A stretch of 64,000 nucleotides of DNA from CAWHJB01 sp963698715 (lineage in GTDB: Bacteria > Chloroflexota > Anaerolineae > Anaerolineales > UBA4823): the NCBI GenBank assembly GCA_963698715.1, contig CAVORW010000004.1, positions 558,001 to 622,000 on the forward strand. Reading direction: 5' to 3'. The notes beneath the pieces were generated by a model. That model made no database searches. It had not been told where the DNA came from and saw nothing but the letters and a program-made list of their open reading frames with translations. This document shows positions 8,485 through 15,979 of the stretch, piece after piece (within the stretch, counting starts at the first letter, position 1; every line of letters starts with the position of its first letter). The position numbers were made by a program, and so were the translations under genes.

Positions 8485-9195
8485 ATGGATACAGCGGCGA
8501 ACGAGCTAACCCAAAAAATCGATGCGCTGACCGCCCAGGTAGCCTACCTGAGCGAGCAAGCCCAGGTCGCCGAACGCGATCGCCAATCCCGGGCCGAATT
8601 GATGCGGGACCTAACGCCGATCGCAAACCAGGCGTTTCACATGACCATCGAACAGCTCGAAGAGGTCCAAGAATACATCGATCTAAGCGATCTATTGCGG
8701 TTGTTCAAGCGCCTGCTGCGCAATGGGCGCACCCTGGAAAAGATGCTGGACCAGGTGGAGAGCCTGGCCGACCTGATTGAAACGGTTAACCCTCTGGCAA
8801 ACGAAGCACTCAGCAAACTAGTCAACACCCTCAATGAGGCGGAACAAAAAGGATATTTTGGTTTCGCTCAGGGCGGAATTCAGATTATAGACAACATCGT
8901 CACTTCGTTCAGCGAGGATGACGTCCAGAGGCTGGGCGACAATATTGTGCTTATCATCAACACCGTAAAGGATATGACTCAACCAGAGATCATGTATTTT
9001 GTTCGAAATACGCTGTTGGTAGCCGAGCAAGAAGTTGAGAAACCTATCGACATCTCCGCCCTGGGATTAATGAGGCAGATGCGAGATCCCGCTGTGCGGC
9101 GCGGATTGGCGTTGACCATGCGGGTGCTGCACGTGATCGGGTTACAAACGGCAGACAACGGGTACGCCGACGAACCGGCGATGAAACCTGTTTAA
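8485..9195 (+). CDS. DUF1641 protein
   Basis: 236 residues, almost all alpha-helical, with a likely coiled coil at the start (LTQKIDALTAQVAYLSEQAQVAE, about residues 8-35). The core contains the family pattern LSDLLRLFKRLLRNGRTLEKMLDQVESLADL and later ALGLMRQMRDPAVRRGLALTMRVLHVIG. DUF1641 is an uncharacterised family commonly encoded next to SQR-type flavoproteins and formate dehydrogenase genes. No transmembrane segment. It starts 10 bases after sqr with AAGGAG upstream. A scaffold or regulatory role for the flavoprotein is inference. Confidence 0.85.
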   Translation: MDTAANELTQKIDALTAQVAYLSEQAQVAERDRQSRAELMRDLTPIANQAFHMTIEQLEEVQEYIDLSDLLRLFKRLLRNGRTLEKMLDQVESLADLIETVNPLANEALSKLVNTLNEAEQKGYFGFAQGGIQIIDNIVTSFSEDDVQRLGDNIVLIINTVKDMTQPEIMYFVRNTLLVAEQEVEKPIDISALGLMRQMRDPAVRRGLALTMRVLHVIGLQTADNGYADEPAMKPV

Positions 9196-9237
9196 GTGGG
9201 TCCAGCTAGAAATATAAATTAAACTATTGGAGGAAAA

Positions 9238-9555
9238 ATGACAGCACGTGATATTGCAGGCATAACTGTTCAAGTCAATGAAGAGGGCTTCATGCTCAAC
9301 CCCGGCGAATGGAGCAAAGAGATCGCCATTGAGATCGCCAGGGAAGAGGGCATCGATGTATTGACCGATGCTCACTGGCAAGTGATTGAGTTCAGCCGGC
9401 AAAAGGCTACCGAATCTGGCAGCGCGCCCACGCTCCGAGCCATTTCAAATGGTGCAGGAATCTCAACCAAGGAACTGTTCTCTTTGTTTCCCAAAGGCCC
9501 CGCTAAAAAAGTAGCCAAAATTGCAGGGCTGGGCAAACCAGAAGGTTGTGTATAG
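9238..9555 (+). CDS. DsrC/TusE-family sulfur carrier with a single C-terminal cysteine
   Basis: 105 residues, the family length. It opens with the conserved VNEEGFMLNPGEWSKEIA and ends GLGKPEGCV, placing the sulfur-carrying cysteine one residue from the C-terminus. The second cysteine that dissimilatory DsrC proteins have about 10 residues earlier is absent (the segment reads AKKVAKIAG), so it resembles TusE or the single-cysteine DsrC-like proteins and would pass persulfide rather than form the DsrC trisulfide. ATTGGAGG precedes the start. Position between DUF1641 and dsrE2 indicates a sulfur relay fed by the flavoprotein. Confidence 0.9.
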   Translation: MTARDIAGITVQVNEEGFMLNPGEWSKEIAIEIAREEGIDVLTDAHWQVIEFSRQKATESGSAPTLRAISNGAGISTKELFSLFPKGPAKKVAKIAGLGKPEGCV

Positions 9556-9568
9556 AAACAGTTTTCGC

Positions 9569-9673
9569 ATCTGCTCAACCCAGGAGGGGTAGGCAGCAAC
9601 AGCACTGTGGCTGGGGCGTACGCCCACATGCACATCTTGGTTGCCCATCTTCCCCAGGAGAGCCTGAGCAGAT
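9569..9673 (+). promoter_or_regulatory. Structured intercistronic region between dsrC-like and dsrE2-like genes
   Basis: The 160-base gap holds a long-range inverted repeat (ATCTGCTCA 9569-9577, TGAGCAGAT 9665-9673) enclosing smaller palindromes (GGGCGTACGCCC) and complementary GGGGTAGGCA / TGCC-CCCC blocks. The rest of the operon is tightly packed, so this gap is the exception. It could be an mRNA processing or regulatory structure. No known riboswitch class was recognised. Confidence 0.4.
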
Positions 9674-9715
9674 ACCAGTATTCAAAAACCGAGACTAACA
9701 CTAAGGAGACAAAAC

Positions 9716-10216
9716 ATGACAGAACCAAACCGCCACATCGCGTTCATTTGCTCAAAGGGCAATCTGGATATGGCCTACCCTGCCCTGGTAATGGGCTGGG
9801 CTGCCTTGGGCAACGGGATTGACGTCACAATCTTTTTTACATTTTGGGGCCTGGATATGATCAATAAGGCGCGGGTGGACCACCTAGAGGTTGCACCGAT
9901 CGCAAATACCAGCATGAAAATGAACATGATGGGTGTCCCCGGTTATGTGGGAATTCCCCAAATATTCGGCGTTGTCCCTGGCATGACTGCCTTTGCAAGT
10001 GCTTTGATGAAAAAGAAGATGGATGGGTTGGATGTGCCCCCCGTGCGCGAATACCTGCAAATGCTGGTCGATGGTGGCGCGAAACTGTATGCCTGCAAAA
10101 TGTCGGTGGATATGATGGGTCTAGAAATGGATGACTTCGTCGAGGGTGTCGATTCGATCGTTACCGCCGGCGATTTCATGGATTTGACCGACGGGGCTCA
10201 AATCGTTTTCATTTAG
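9716..10216 (+). CDS. DsrE2-like sulfurtransferase
   Basis: 166 residues in the DsrE/DsrF fold group, DsrE2 (COG2210) type. Conserved cysteines are C12 in FICSKGNLDMAYPALVM and C127 in LYACKMSVDMMGL. The central Met/Gly-rich stretch (KMNMMGVPGYVGIPQIFGVVPGM) is typical of DsrE2 and may be a hydrophobic hairpin. These proteins bind persulfide and pass it on to DsrC/TusE-type carriers in sulfur-oxidising microbes. AAGGAG precedes the ATG. Last gene of the operon, closed by a terminator at 10321. Confidence 0.88.
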   Translation: MTEPNRHIAFICSKGNLDMAYPALVMGWAALGNGIDVTIFFTFWGLDMINKARVDHLEVAPIANTSMKMNMMGVPGYVGIPQIFGVVPGMTAFASALMKKKMDGLDVPPVREYLQMLVDGGAKLYACKMSVDMMGLEMDDFVEGVDSIVTAGDFMDLTDGAQIVFI

Positions 10217-10320
10217 CTATTGTGGCCCGCGTGTTAGATCTTTAAGATGTCCAGGCGCAGAAGAATGCTGTAGATCTGGTTGGCAAGGCCTATTTGCCGC
10301 CGGCAACATATGGTTAATAC

Positions 10321-10361
10321 AAGGTGCGCGTGTGGCCGCAAGTCCACGCGCGCACCTTTCT
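10321..10361 (+). terminator. Terminator of the sulfur operon
   Basis: A 15-bp stem (AAGGTGCGCGTGTGG / CCACGCGCGCACCTT, one wobble) with a 7-base loop followed by TCTTTC. It lies between this operon and the convergent DUF1801 gene, so it may serve both. Confidence 0.75.
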
Positions 10362-10391
10362 TTCTACCTGAAATACATTTGGCAAGCAGAG

Positions 10392-10760
10392 TTAACAAAC
10401 CACCCCGGTAGATTCCTGGGTCGCTTTCAACATACTCTCTACCACGGTGAAGTCAATTCTCTCAGACCTGGAATAGCGAATGCAACCCTTGCCTAAATTC
10501 ACCCCTTTTACATTGAGCAGGTCACTATGGGCATTCATTACATCCGTTCTGAGGATATATAAAGAGATGTAATTCTTTTGGCTGGCGAAAGCCACTTCCA
10601 CTGTTTGATTGCGAGAGTAGGATGGCATACCATAAACCATTGATTCCTCAAAATTTAACAATGACGCCAGGCACAGGTCACGCAGTTTGGCGAGGGCGGT
10701 GGCTCTTTCTGCCGGGACCTCATCCAAATATTCGGATACATTTTTTGCAGTACTTTGCAT
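10392..10760 (-). CDS. DUF1801 (YdhG-like) protein
   Basis: 122 residues. The pattern VSEYLDEVPAERATALAKLRDL, then FEESMVYGMPSYSRN, then AFASQKNYISLYIL and LGKGCIRYSRSERIDF is that of DUF1801/YdhG, an iron-chaperone-fold-like (frataxin-like) family of unknown function, cytoplasmic. The start ATG 10760 is preceded by AAGAGGT. It faces the sulfur operon and shares no evident operon with the downstream ferrochelatase-like gene, which lies 38 bases upstream on the same strand and could be co-transcribed. Confidence 0.85.
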   Translation of the reverse strand: MQSTAKNVSEYLDEVPAERATALAKLRDLCLASLLNFEESMVYGMPSYSRNQTVEVAFASQKNYISLYILRTDVMNAHSDLLNVKGVNLGKGCIRYSRSERIDFTVVESMLKATQESTGVVC

Positions 10761-10798
10761 AGTACCTCTTGATTGTGAGTTTATTTAGGTTGTTCTTA

Positions 10799-12022
10799 TC
10801 AATTCATGAATGGATCGATCTTCTCTTTTATCGCCTGGATTACAATGGGATCGTCATTCCAGGCGCCCAGATTGATTATAGGGAATCCTTCAGGATACTC
10901 AGCCTCATAAACCATTTCAGGAATATCATATTGACTGTGGATAGCTTCTGCACTAATGGCTGCTGAGAAAAAGAGTAATTTTTCGATCCCATTCTGGAGG
11001 AATTGGGCTACGATTTCCGCAGGCTTGGGTTCTTTGAAGGACATCCAGGCCAGGCTTAAATTTTCTGGCCGATAACCATCTGCCGCCAACATATCCAGTA
11101 CATCATACCGGAAACTAAGTTCCTGCTCCGTTTCTGTTGGCCACTCGACATCCCATTCATCCGGTTGGCCATGCCCAACGAGCAGAATCCCAACTTTGGA
11201 CTTGCCCGTACCGCCGATATTTGCATTGGCTCGATGAACAAACATGCTTATCAAGGTTTCAGAGTCATATAAAGGCCCGGTATATTCAACCGGAATGCCG
11301 AAAGTTTCCTCAATATTCAATTCCTCGATTTGATGCTCGCCCTCCGCAGTGTGGTTTGAAATCGTCAGGAATACCTCGCTAACAATAATCTTACTGGCTC
11401 CTTCATTGAGGGCCTGAATAGCTGCGGCATCTGGCCTGGGATTATCATCCAAAAAGGAAAGATAAAATTTGGTGGTCGTATCGCCCTCAGCTCGATATGC
11501 TTCTTCAAGGCTGGCGATCATCTGATAATGCATTTTGCGATGATTGCTTGTACCAACCTCAAGGTATACGTTCCTGAGCTGATTGAAGAAGAACGGCCGG
11601 GCAAGCATGGGAATGAAAGTAATACCTTGTTCATCAAATTCATTGAATTGGTTGATCCAACCAATAGGGTTATAAGTTTCGGGTTCGCCATGGGTGAAAT
11701 ATACAACCGCGGTATGGCCCAATCCCGGGTCGCCCGGCGCTCGAGTCAACACTGGCACAGGTCGGGAGTCGCCTCTGGCCAGGATGATCTTTGTCATCGC
11801 ATAGTTACCACCAAGAAACACACCCACAGATAAAAGTATGGCCAGTAAAAGCGACCTTTGTTGAAATCCAGCTCTCAAAACCAAAATTAATAGGAATAGA
11901 GCCACGCAAGTAGCAAAAAGGTAAAGGCTCATCTGCAACGGATGCACGGATAGATATTGGACGAACAGAACCCCAAGTAAACCTGCTAAAAGCACAACCG
12001 CTATCCACCATAAGGATTTCAT
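10799..12022 (-). CDS. Membrane-anchored ferrochelatase-like protein
   Basis: 407 residues. The first about 82 form three transmembrane helices (4-24, 30-50, 58-78). The soluble remainder is a tandem chelatase fold: VVYFTHGEPETYNPIGW then RNVYLEVGTSNHRKMH in the first half, VGILLVGHGQPDEWD then MSFKEPKPAEIV and LLFFSAAISAEAIHS in the second. These resemble the two halves of class II chelatases such as HemH, with histidines at the motif positions (FTHGE, VGHGQ). True HemH is cytosolic or peripheral; a three-helix anchor is unusual. Function could be metal insertion into a tetrapyrrole or something unrelated on the same fold. Start ATG 12022 has GGAGGAG close upstream. Confidence 0.65.
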   Translation of the reverse strand: MKSLWWIAVVLLAGLLGVLFVQYLSVHPLQMSLYLFATCVALFLLILVLRAGFQQRSLLLAILLSVGVFLGGNYAMTKIILARGDSRPVPVLTRAPGDPGLGHTAVVYFTHGEPETYNPIGWINQFNEFDEQGITFIPMLARPFFFNQLRNVYLEVGTSNHRKMHYQMIASLEEAYRAEGDTTTKFYLSFLDDNPRPDAAAIQALNEGASKIIVSEVFLTISNHTAEGEHQIEELNIEETFGIPVEYTGPLYDSETLISMFVHRANANIGGTGKSKVGILLVGHGQPDEWDVEWPTETEQELSFRYDVLDMLAADGYRPENLSLAWMSFKEPKPAEIVAQFLQNGIEKLLFFSAAISAEAIHSQYDIPEMVYEAEYPEGFPIINLGAWNDDPIVIQAIKEKIDPFMN

Positions 12023-12235
12023 CGCTTCTCCTCCTTTCTATATCTTTTCGGACTTAAGAAAACGGGGATTTCAGGGCAGCATTTTCGAAAAACCGATCCT
12101 GTGTAAATAAGGTGGTTTTTATTATACTAAATCATTTGCAAAGCGAGAAACAAGCGCGGTTTTAACCGAACCTTCTAGCAACCAGAAAGACAAGAGCCGG
12201 GACTTAAGAACAAAGTAAGAGCAAGTTGAATTCCA

Positions 12236-12320
12236 GTGGACCACACCATTGCCGGTTTGGCGAGAAATAAGGCCATGTCCCCCTGGCGCCTGGCTGAGGC
12301 ACTGATTTACCGGCTTTCGT
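12236..12320 (+). pseudogene. Remnant of a second comM 3' end
   Basis: The translated stretch HTIAGLARNKAMSPWRLAEALIYR aligns with the C-terminus of the comM pseudogene at 5835-5925 (RTIADLAGSESIQSQHLAEALQYR), and the DNA matches in blocks such as ATTGCCG-TTTGGC and CCTGGCTGAGGC. Only this end is left. It sits alone in a 520-base gap, with no ATPase part nearby. Confidence 0.6.
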
Positions 12321-12432
12321 TTGGGAAGGTGCGGGATTTGCTACTCGGTTTTCAAGGCCAGGTAGAGCCAAATACGGCTGCTCAAATGAACGGGGGAATA
12401 TCAATTAAAGCCCAAGACCAATATTTCTAAAC

Positions 12433-12513
12433 TGACAAATGTCATGAATACAATGTGAAGATTATCTTTTGTCACATAAAACTATTGACAAAATGTCAAT
12501 AGGGGAGTATCGT
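12433..12513 (+). promoter_or_regulatory. Promoter and palindromic operators of the PadR gene
   Basis: Two related dyads: TGACA-AA-TGTCA at 12433-12444 and CTATTGACA-AAA-TGTCAATAG at 12482-12502, the latter a perfect 9-bp-arm palindrome. The second contains TTGACA (12485-12490), a consensus -35, with a weak TATCGT 17 bases on. A third half-site, CATGACA, occurs at 12529-12535. Binding by the adjacent PadR would block this promoter; autoregulation is the usual mode for PadR proteins. Confidence 0.65.
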
Positions 12514-12545
12514 GACTGTAACTTATACATGACAAAGGATACAAA

Positions 12546-12938
12546 ATGCCCAGAGGATTTGGTCGCGGCAGAGGCCGCCGACAACGGGTAATGAGCTTTT
12601 TGCAGCCCTGCTTGCTTCTGATGCTAGCCAGGGGCGAAGCCCATGGTTATAGTTTGCTTGACGAGCTAACCGAGTTTGGTTTCAACCCGGATCATGTTGA
12701 TCCCAGCTTGATATACCGGGCTTTACGAGCGATGGAAGATGGCGGTTGGGTAGCCTCTCATTGGGATGATGACAGCCAAGGCCCTAAGCGGCGTGTCTAT
12801 CAGATCCTACCCCAAGGCAAAACATTCCTGGCTGATTGGATCGCGGATCTGCGCCGCACGCGAGATGAAATCGACTGCTTGGTTGCAGCTTACAAACAGG
12901 AATTTGAACCTGTTCCAGATGATCCCGCTTCAGAATGA
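12546..12938 (+). CDS. PadR-family transcriptional regulator
   Basis: 130 residues. After an Arg/Gly-rich start (GFGRGRGRRQR) comes the PadR winged helix: FLQPCLLLMLARGEAHGYSLLDEL, then DPSLIYRALRAMEDGGWVASHW and PKRRVYQILPQGKTFLADWI, and a C-terminal dimer helix. It opens the NifX/MinD-ferredoxin cluster and is separated from it by an intergenic hairpin, so control of that cluster is likely but not proven. Operators with TGACA/TGTCA arms lie directly upstream. Confidence 0.9.
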   Translation: MPRGFGRGRGRRQRVMSFLQPCLLLMLARGEAHGYSLLDELTEFGFNPDHVDPSLIYRALRAMEDGGWVASHWDDDSQGPKRRVYQILPQGKTFLADWIADLRRTRDEIDCLVAAYKQEFEPVPDDPASE

Positions 12939-12982
12939 AACTTAGAGGTATTCTCGGCAAGTCACTTAAGAAAAAAAGAGAT

Positions 12983-13029
12983 TGTGGTGTTCGGTTTGGG
13001 CGGCTACACCGCCCAAACCGAACACCACA
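12983..13029. repeat. Intergenic long-hairpin element A
   Basis: A perfect 21-bp stem with G/T-rich left arm (TGTGGTGTTCGGTTTGGGCG and one more G), 5-base loop CTACA. The right flank ATCCTTCTTTTG...ATTTAGCGAGAGAACCACTTAG is nearly repeated at element E (40099-40131). It fills most of the 304-base gap between the PadR gene and the zinc ribbon gene. It could terminate, but no T-run follows at once. Confidence 0.75.
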
Positions 13030-13243
13030 CATCCTTCTTTTGTTTGAAAAGAATTTAGCGAGAGAACCACTTAGTTTTTACAGGATTACGGGATAAAAAT
13101 TTCCATCATCAGTTGAAGGGAGAAGAGTTCTTGCGCTTGGCGCAATAACTATAACCCAACAAAACCTTCTAGAATCGAGTGTACTTTATCCCGAACTCAG
13201 GCTTTTTTGAAACCATAATTACATTTGAAAGGATGTGAATATC

Positions 13244-13441
13244 ATGAGAAGAGGCTTTGGTCGTAGTGGCAGTGGACAGGGAGGCGGTCGCGGACCTGGT
13301 CGCAAGGGTGGCCCAAAAGCTGCCGGTCCCGGTGGAAAATGTGTTTGCGCGCAATGTGGGCATAAGATCGCTCATAAAGCCGGCCAACCTTGTGCTGAGC
13401 AAAAGTGCCCTAAGTGCGGCGCACAAATGATGCGTGAATAG
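13244..13441 (+). CDS. Small zinc-ribbon protein
   Basis: 65 residues from ATG 13244, preceded by AAAGGA. The first half is Gly/Arg/Lys rich (GFGRSGSGQGGGRGPGRKGG); the second half holds CVCAQCG and CPKCGAQM with one more Cys in GQPCAEQKC, a rubredoxin-like or zinc-ribbon knuckle pair. Such small proteins often accompany NifX-like/MinD-ferredoxin gene clusters. The similar GFGRGRG start of the neighbouring PadR protein is notable. Metal binding is inferred; role unknown. Confidence 0.75.
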   Translation: MRRGFGRSGSGQGGGRGPGRKGGPKAAGPGGKCVCAQCGHKIAHKAGQPCAEQKCPKCGAQMMRE

Positions 13442-13501
13442 TCAACAATAATCAAAAGTAAGTATCAGTAGGAAAATGACAGTCCTGGAAGTGGAAAAAC
13501 C

Positions 13502-13870
13502 ATGAAAATCATCATTACAGCAAGTAGTAACAAGATCGAACAACCCTTCAACCCACGCTTTGGCCGGGCAGAATATTTTATGCTGGTAGATAGTGACACC
13601 CACAAATGGGAAGCATTCTCCAATCCGGCGGCCAGTGCCCGGGGCGGTGCAGGCCCTCAAGCCGTGCAGTTTATTGATAGCAAAAAACCCGATGTGGTCA
13701 TCAGTGGTCGTTACGGCCCGAGTGCCTATGCTGCCCTTGAAGCTGCCGGGATAAAAGCCTATATTGCCACGGATGGCACCGTTAGTGAGGTATTAAAGCA
13801 ATTTTTTGATGGGCAGTTAGAGCAGGCCGTTGGTTCCAGTGGCCCTGGTATGCACGGTGGAGGCCACTAA
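13502..13870 (+). CDS. NifX/NafY-like dinitrogenase cofactor family protein 1
   Basis: 122 residues of the Nitro_FeMo-Co fold (ribonuclease H-like). Motifs are QPFNPRFGRAEYFMLVD at the N-terminus, GGAGPQAVQFIDSKKPDVVISG in the middle and TVSEVLKQFFDGQLEQA at the end, followed by a Gly/His tail (GPGMHGGGH) that could bind metal. In nitrogen fixers such proteins carry FeMo-co precursors; in organisms without nitrogenase they occur beside MinD-like ferredoxin ATPases with unknown cargo. It is 3 bases before the first ATPase gene. Confidence 0.88.
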   Translation: MKIIITASSNKIEQPFNPRFGRAEYFMLVDSDTHKWEAFSNPAASARGGAGPQAVQFIDSKKPDVVISGRYGPSAYAALEAAGIKAYIATDGTVSEVLKQFFDGQLEQAVGSSGPGMHGGGH

Positions 13871-13873
13871 AGC

Positions 13874-14743
13874 ATGATTATCGCGGTTGCCAGTGGAAAA
13901 GGCGGCACCGGCAAGACCACAATCGCCACCAGCCTGGCGTTGTCCCTTTCAGAACGGGGTCAAGAAGTTTCTTTTCTTGATTGTGATGTTGAAGGCCCCA
14001 ACGCCCACATATTTTTAAAGCCTGAATTTCAGGAAACCAAAACTGTTGACCGGCTGATACCCCAGGTCGATGCTGATCGTTGTACAGCCTGTGGGAGGTG
14101 TGCCGAAATCTGCCAGTATCACGCCATTGTCGTGTTGGGCCATAAGACCCTGGTTTTCCCTGAGTTATGTCATGGCTGTGGAAGTTGCACCCTGGAATGC
14201 CCTGAAAAAGCCATCACCGAAATCCCCGAAAAACTGGGTGTTCTCGAAACGGGTGATACTCCCCAGGGCATCAAATTTGCCCGCGGGCTGTTGAATGTTG
14301 GCGAACCGATGGCGGTGCCGGTCATCCATCAGCTCAAAAAGTGGCTACCGGCCCAATCATCATCCGTATCCATATGGGACTCACCACCTGGCACGTCCTG
14401 TCCGGTCGTCGAATCCATTCGGGGTGCCGATTTTCTACTTTTAGTCACCGAGCCCACTCCATTTGGTCTCCACGACCTGAAATTGGCTGTCGAACTCGGG
14501 GCTGAGTTAGAAATTCCAATTGGGGTGGTGATCAATCGTGACGGGCTCGGTGACAACCAGGTCGATGAATACTGTCAACAGGCCCGCATCCCAATCCTGA
14601 TGCGCATCCCGTTGGAGCGTGAAATTGGCGCCGGAATTGCCCAAGGAAATCCACTCGTCGAAATCCGGCCTCAATATCAATCCCGCTTCGAAAAAATGTT
14701 TACCCAGATTGAAGTGCGCTGCACCGCGGAAGGCCGAAGATGA
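13874..14743 (+). CDS. MinD-superfamily ATPase with inserted ferredoxin domain 1
   Basis: 289 residues. Deviant Walker A GKGGTGKTT at 8-16, then DCDVEGPNAH, then two 4Fe-4S binding motifs (C70, 73, 76, 80 and C99, 102, 105, 109), then DSPPGTSCPVVES, the switch II-like strand. This is COG1149, relatives of Mrp/NBP35 and ParA, thought to move iron-sulfur or other clusters with ATP. It overlaps the next, paralogous gene by ATGA. The two paralogues could form a heterodimer, an inference from pairing. Confidence 0.9.
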   Translation: MIIAVASGKGGTGKTTIATSLALSLSERGQEVSFLDCDVEGPNAHIFLKPEFQETKTVDRLIPQVDADRCTACGRCAEICQYHAIVVLGHKTLVFPELCHGCGSCTLECPEKAITEIPEKLGVLETGDTPQGIKFARGLLNVGEPMAVPVIHQLKKWLPAQSSSVSIWDSPPGTSCPVVESIRGADFLLLVTEPTPFGLHDLKLAVELGAELEIPIGVVINRDGLGDNQVDEYCQQARIPILMRIPLEREIGAGIAQGNPLVEIRPQYQSRFEKMFTQIEVRCTAEGRR

Positions 14744-15639
14744 AGCAATTGGTGATTCTCAGCGGCAAGGGCGGTACTGGCAAGACCAGTGTGACCGCGG
14801 CTTTTGCCCACTTGGCGGCGCAGGGAGATTCTCCAATTCTGGCGATTTTGGCAGATGCTGATGTGGATGCCGCCAACCTGGAGTTAGTTCTGGCCCCCAA
14901 CATGGAGGCCCGTGCGGACTTTTGGGGTGGGCAAGTGGCAATGATTGATCTTGAAACCTGTGGCGGCTGCGGTACCTGTGAGACCGTCTGCCGCTTCGAT
15001 GCTGTTCACGAAAATATGGGCGAGTACCGGGTCGACTCGATTGCATGCGATGGCTGCGCAGCCTGCATGTATCAATGTCCCGAAGATGCTATCACCATGC
15101 AGCCGCAATTGGCCGGGGAGTGGTTTCGCTCTCAAAGCCGATATGGACCGCTATTCCATGCCGCGCTACGGCCGGCGCAAGAGAATTCAGGCAAGCTGGT
15201 GACGGTAGTCAAGCAAAATGCCCGCTTGCTGGCTATGGATGAGAACATTCCCTTGCTGCTGGTAGACGGCCCTCCAGGGATCGGCTGCCCGGTGATCTCG
15301 GCCGTTTCCGGTGCAGATTTGGCCCTGATTGTTGCGGAGCCGACTGCGGCGGGTGTCCATGATATGCGCCGCGTGCTGCTAACTACAGACCACTTTGGAG
15401 TACCAGCTTTAGTTTGTATTAATAAGGCCGATATTTACCCGGCGGGAGCTGCTCAAATCGAAGCCTTTTGTCAGGAGAAAAATATCGGAGTGGTAGGCCG
15501 GATTCCGTTTGATACCACGGTGACCGAAGCCATGGTGCAAGGTCAGCCAGTGACGGCGTATCAACCCACAAGTCCCTCCAGTTGGGCGTTGCAAGAAATT
15601 TGGATCAAAATCGCAGCAATATTGGAGATGACTTCATGA
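14740..15639 (+). CDS. MinD-superfamily ATPase with inserted ferredoxin domain 2
   Basis: 299 residues, paralogue of the preceding protein. Walker A GKGGTGKTS at 9-17, DADVDAANLEL, two cysteine motifs (C74, 77, 80, 84 and C103, 106, 109, 113), and DGPPGIGCPVIS. The C-terminal NKADIYPAGAAQIEAFCQ matches the COG1149 end. Gene overlaps on both sides (ATGA) show tight translational coupling in the cluster. Role: ATP-driven handling of an Fe-S or mixed metal cluster, not established. Confidence 0.9.
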   Translation: MKQLVILSGKGGTGKTSVTAAFAHLAAQGDSPILAILADADVDAANLELVLAPNMEARADFWGGQVAMIDLETCGGCGTCETVCRFDAVHENMGEYRVDSIACDGCAACMYQCPEDAITMQPQLAGEWFRSQSRYGPLFHAALRPAQENSGKLVTVVKQNARLLAMDENIPLLLVDGPPGIGCPVISAVSGADLALIVAEPTAAGVHDMRRVLLTTDHFGVPALVCINKADIYPAGAAQIEAFCQEKNIGVVGRIPFDTTVTEAMVQGQPVTAYQPTSPSSWALQEIWIKIAAILEMTS

Positions 15640-15923
15640 GTGATCTTTTGAATGCCGTGATCGAGAGTTTAAAAACCGTGATCGATCCCGAAACCGGAGC
15701 TGACGTGGTGCGCATGCGGTTGGTTGAGAATCTCAACGTGAGCGTCGGTGGGAAGGTTGCTTATACCTTTCGGCCTTCTTCACCGCTGTGTCCGATCGCG
15801 GTATTTTTAGTCCAACAAATCAAGCAAGCTGTCGCGGCTGTGCCGGGTGTAACTGACCAAGAAATCGATGTCACTGGTTATGTGGCAGCGGAAGACCTAA
15901 CCAAACTTATCAATTCATATTAA
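15636..15923 (+). CDS. MIP18/DUF59 iron-sulfur assembly-type protein
   Basis: 95 residues from ATG 15636, which overlaps the previous stop as ATGA; a longer frame from 15582 is ruled out by this coupling. The DUF59 core is visible: LNAVIESLKTVIDPETGADVVRMRLVENLNV, then YTFRPSSPLCPIAVFLVQQIKQAVAAVPGV and IDVTGY. The Cys in SPLCPIA is the conserved family cysteine. These small proteins assist Fe-S transfer by Mrp-type ATPases (as SufT or as an N-terminal domain of Mrp), which fits its position after two MinD-like ATPases. Confidence 0.88.
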   Translation: MSDLLNAVIESLKTVIDPETGADVVRMRLVENLNVSVGGKVAYTFRPSSPLCPIAVFLVQQIKQAVAAVPGVTDQEIDVTGYVAAEDLTKLINSY

Positions 15924-15979
15924 AACCAAAACCTGGGATGTCGCGGAGATGTTCCAGGCCTAAATCAAGGAGATATAAA

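Noticed and set aside
12983..13029. Calling every long hairpin a Rho-independent terminator
   Set aside because: Most lack a T-run and three lie between divergent genes; they were treated as a separate repeat family.
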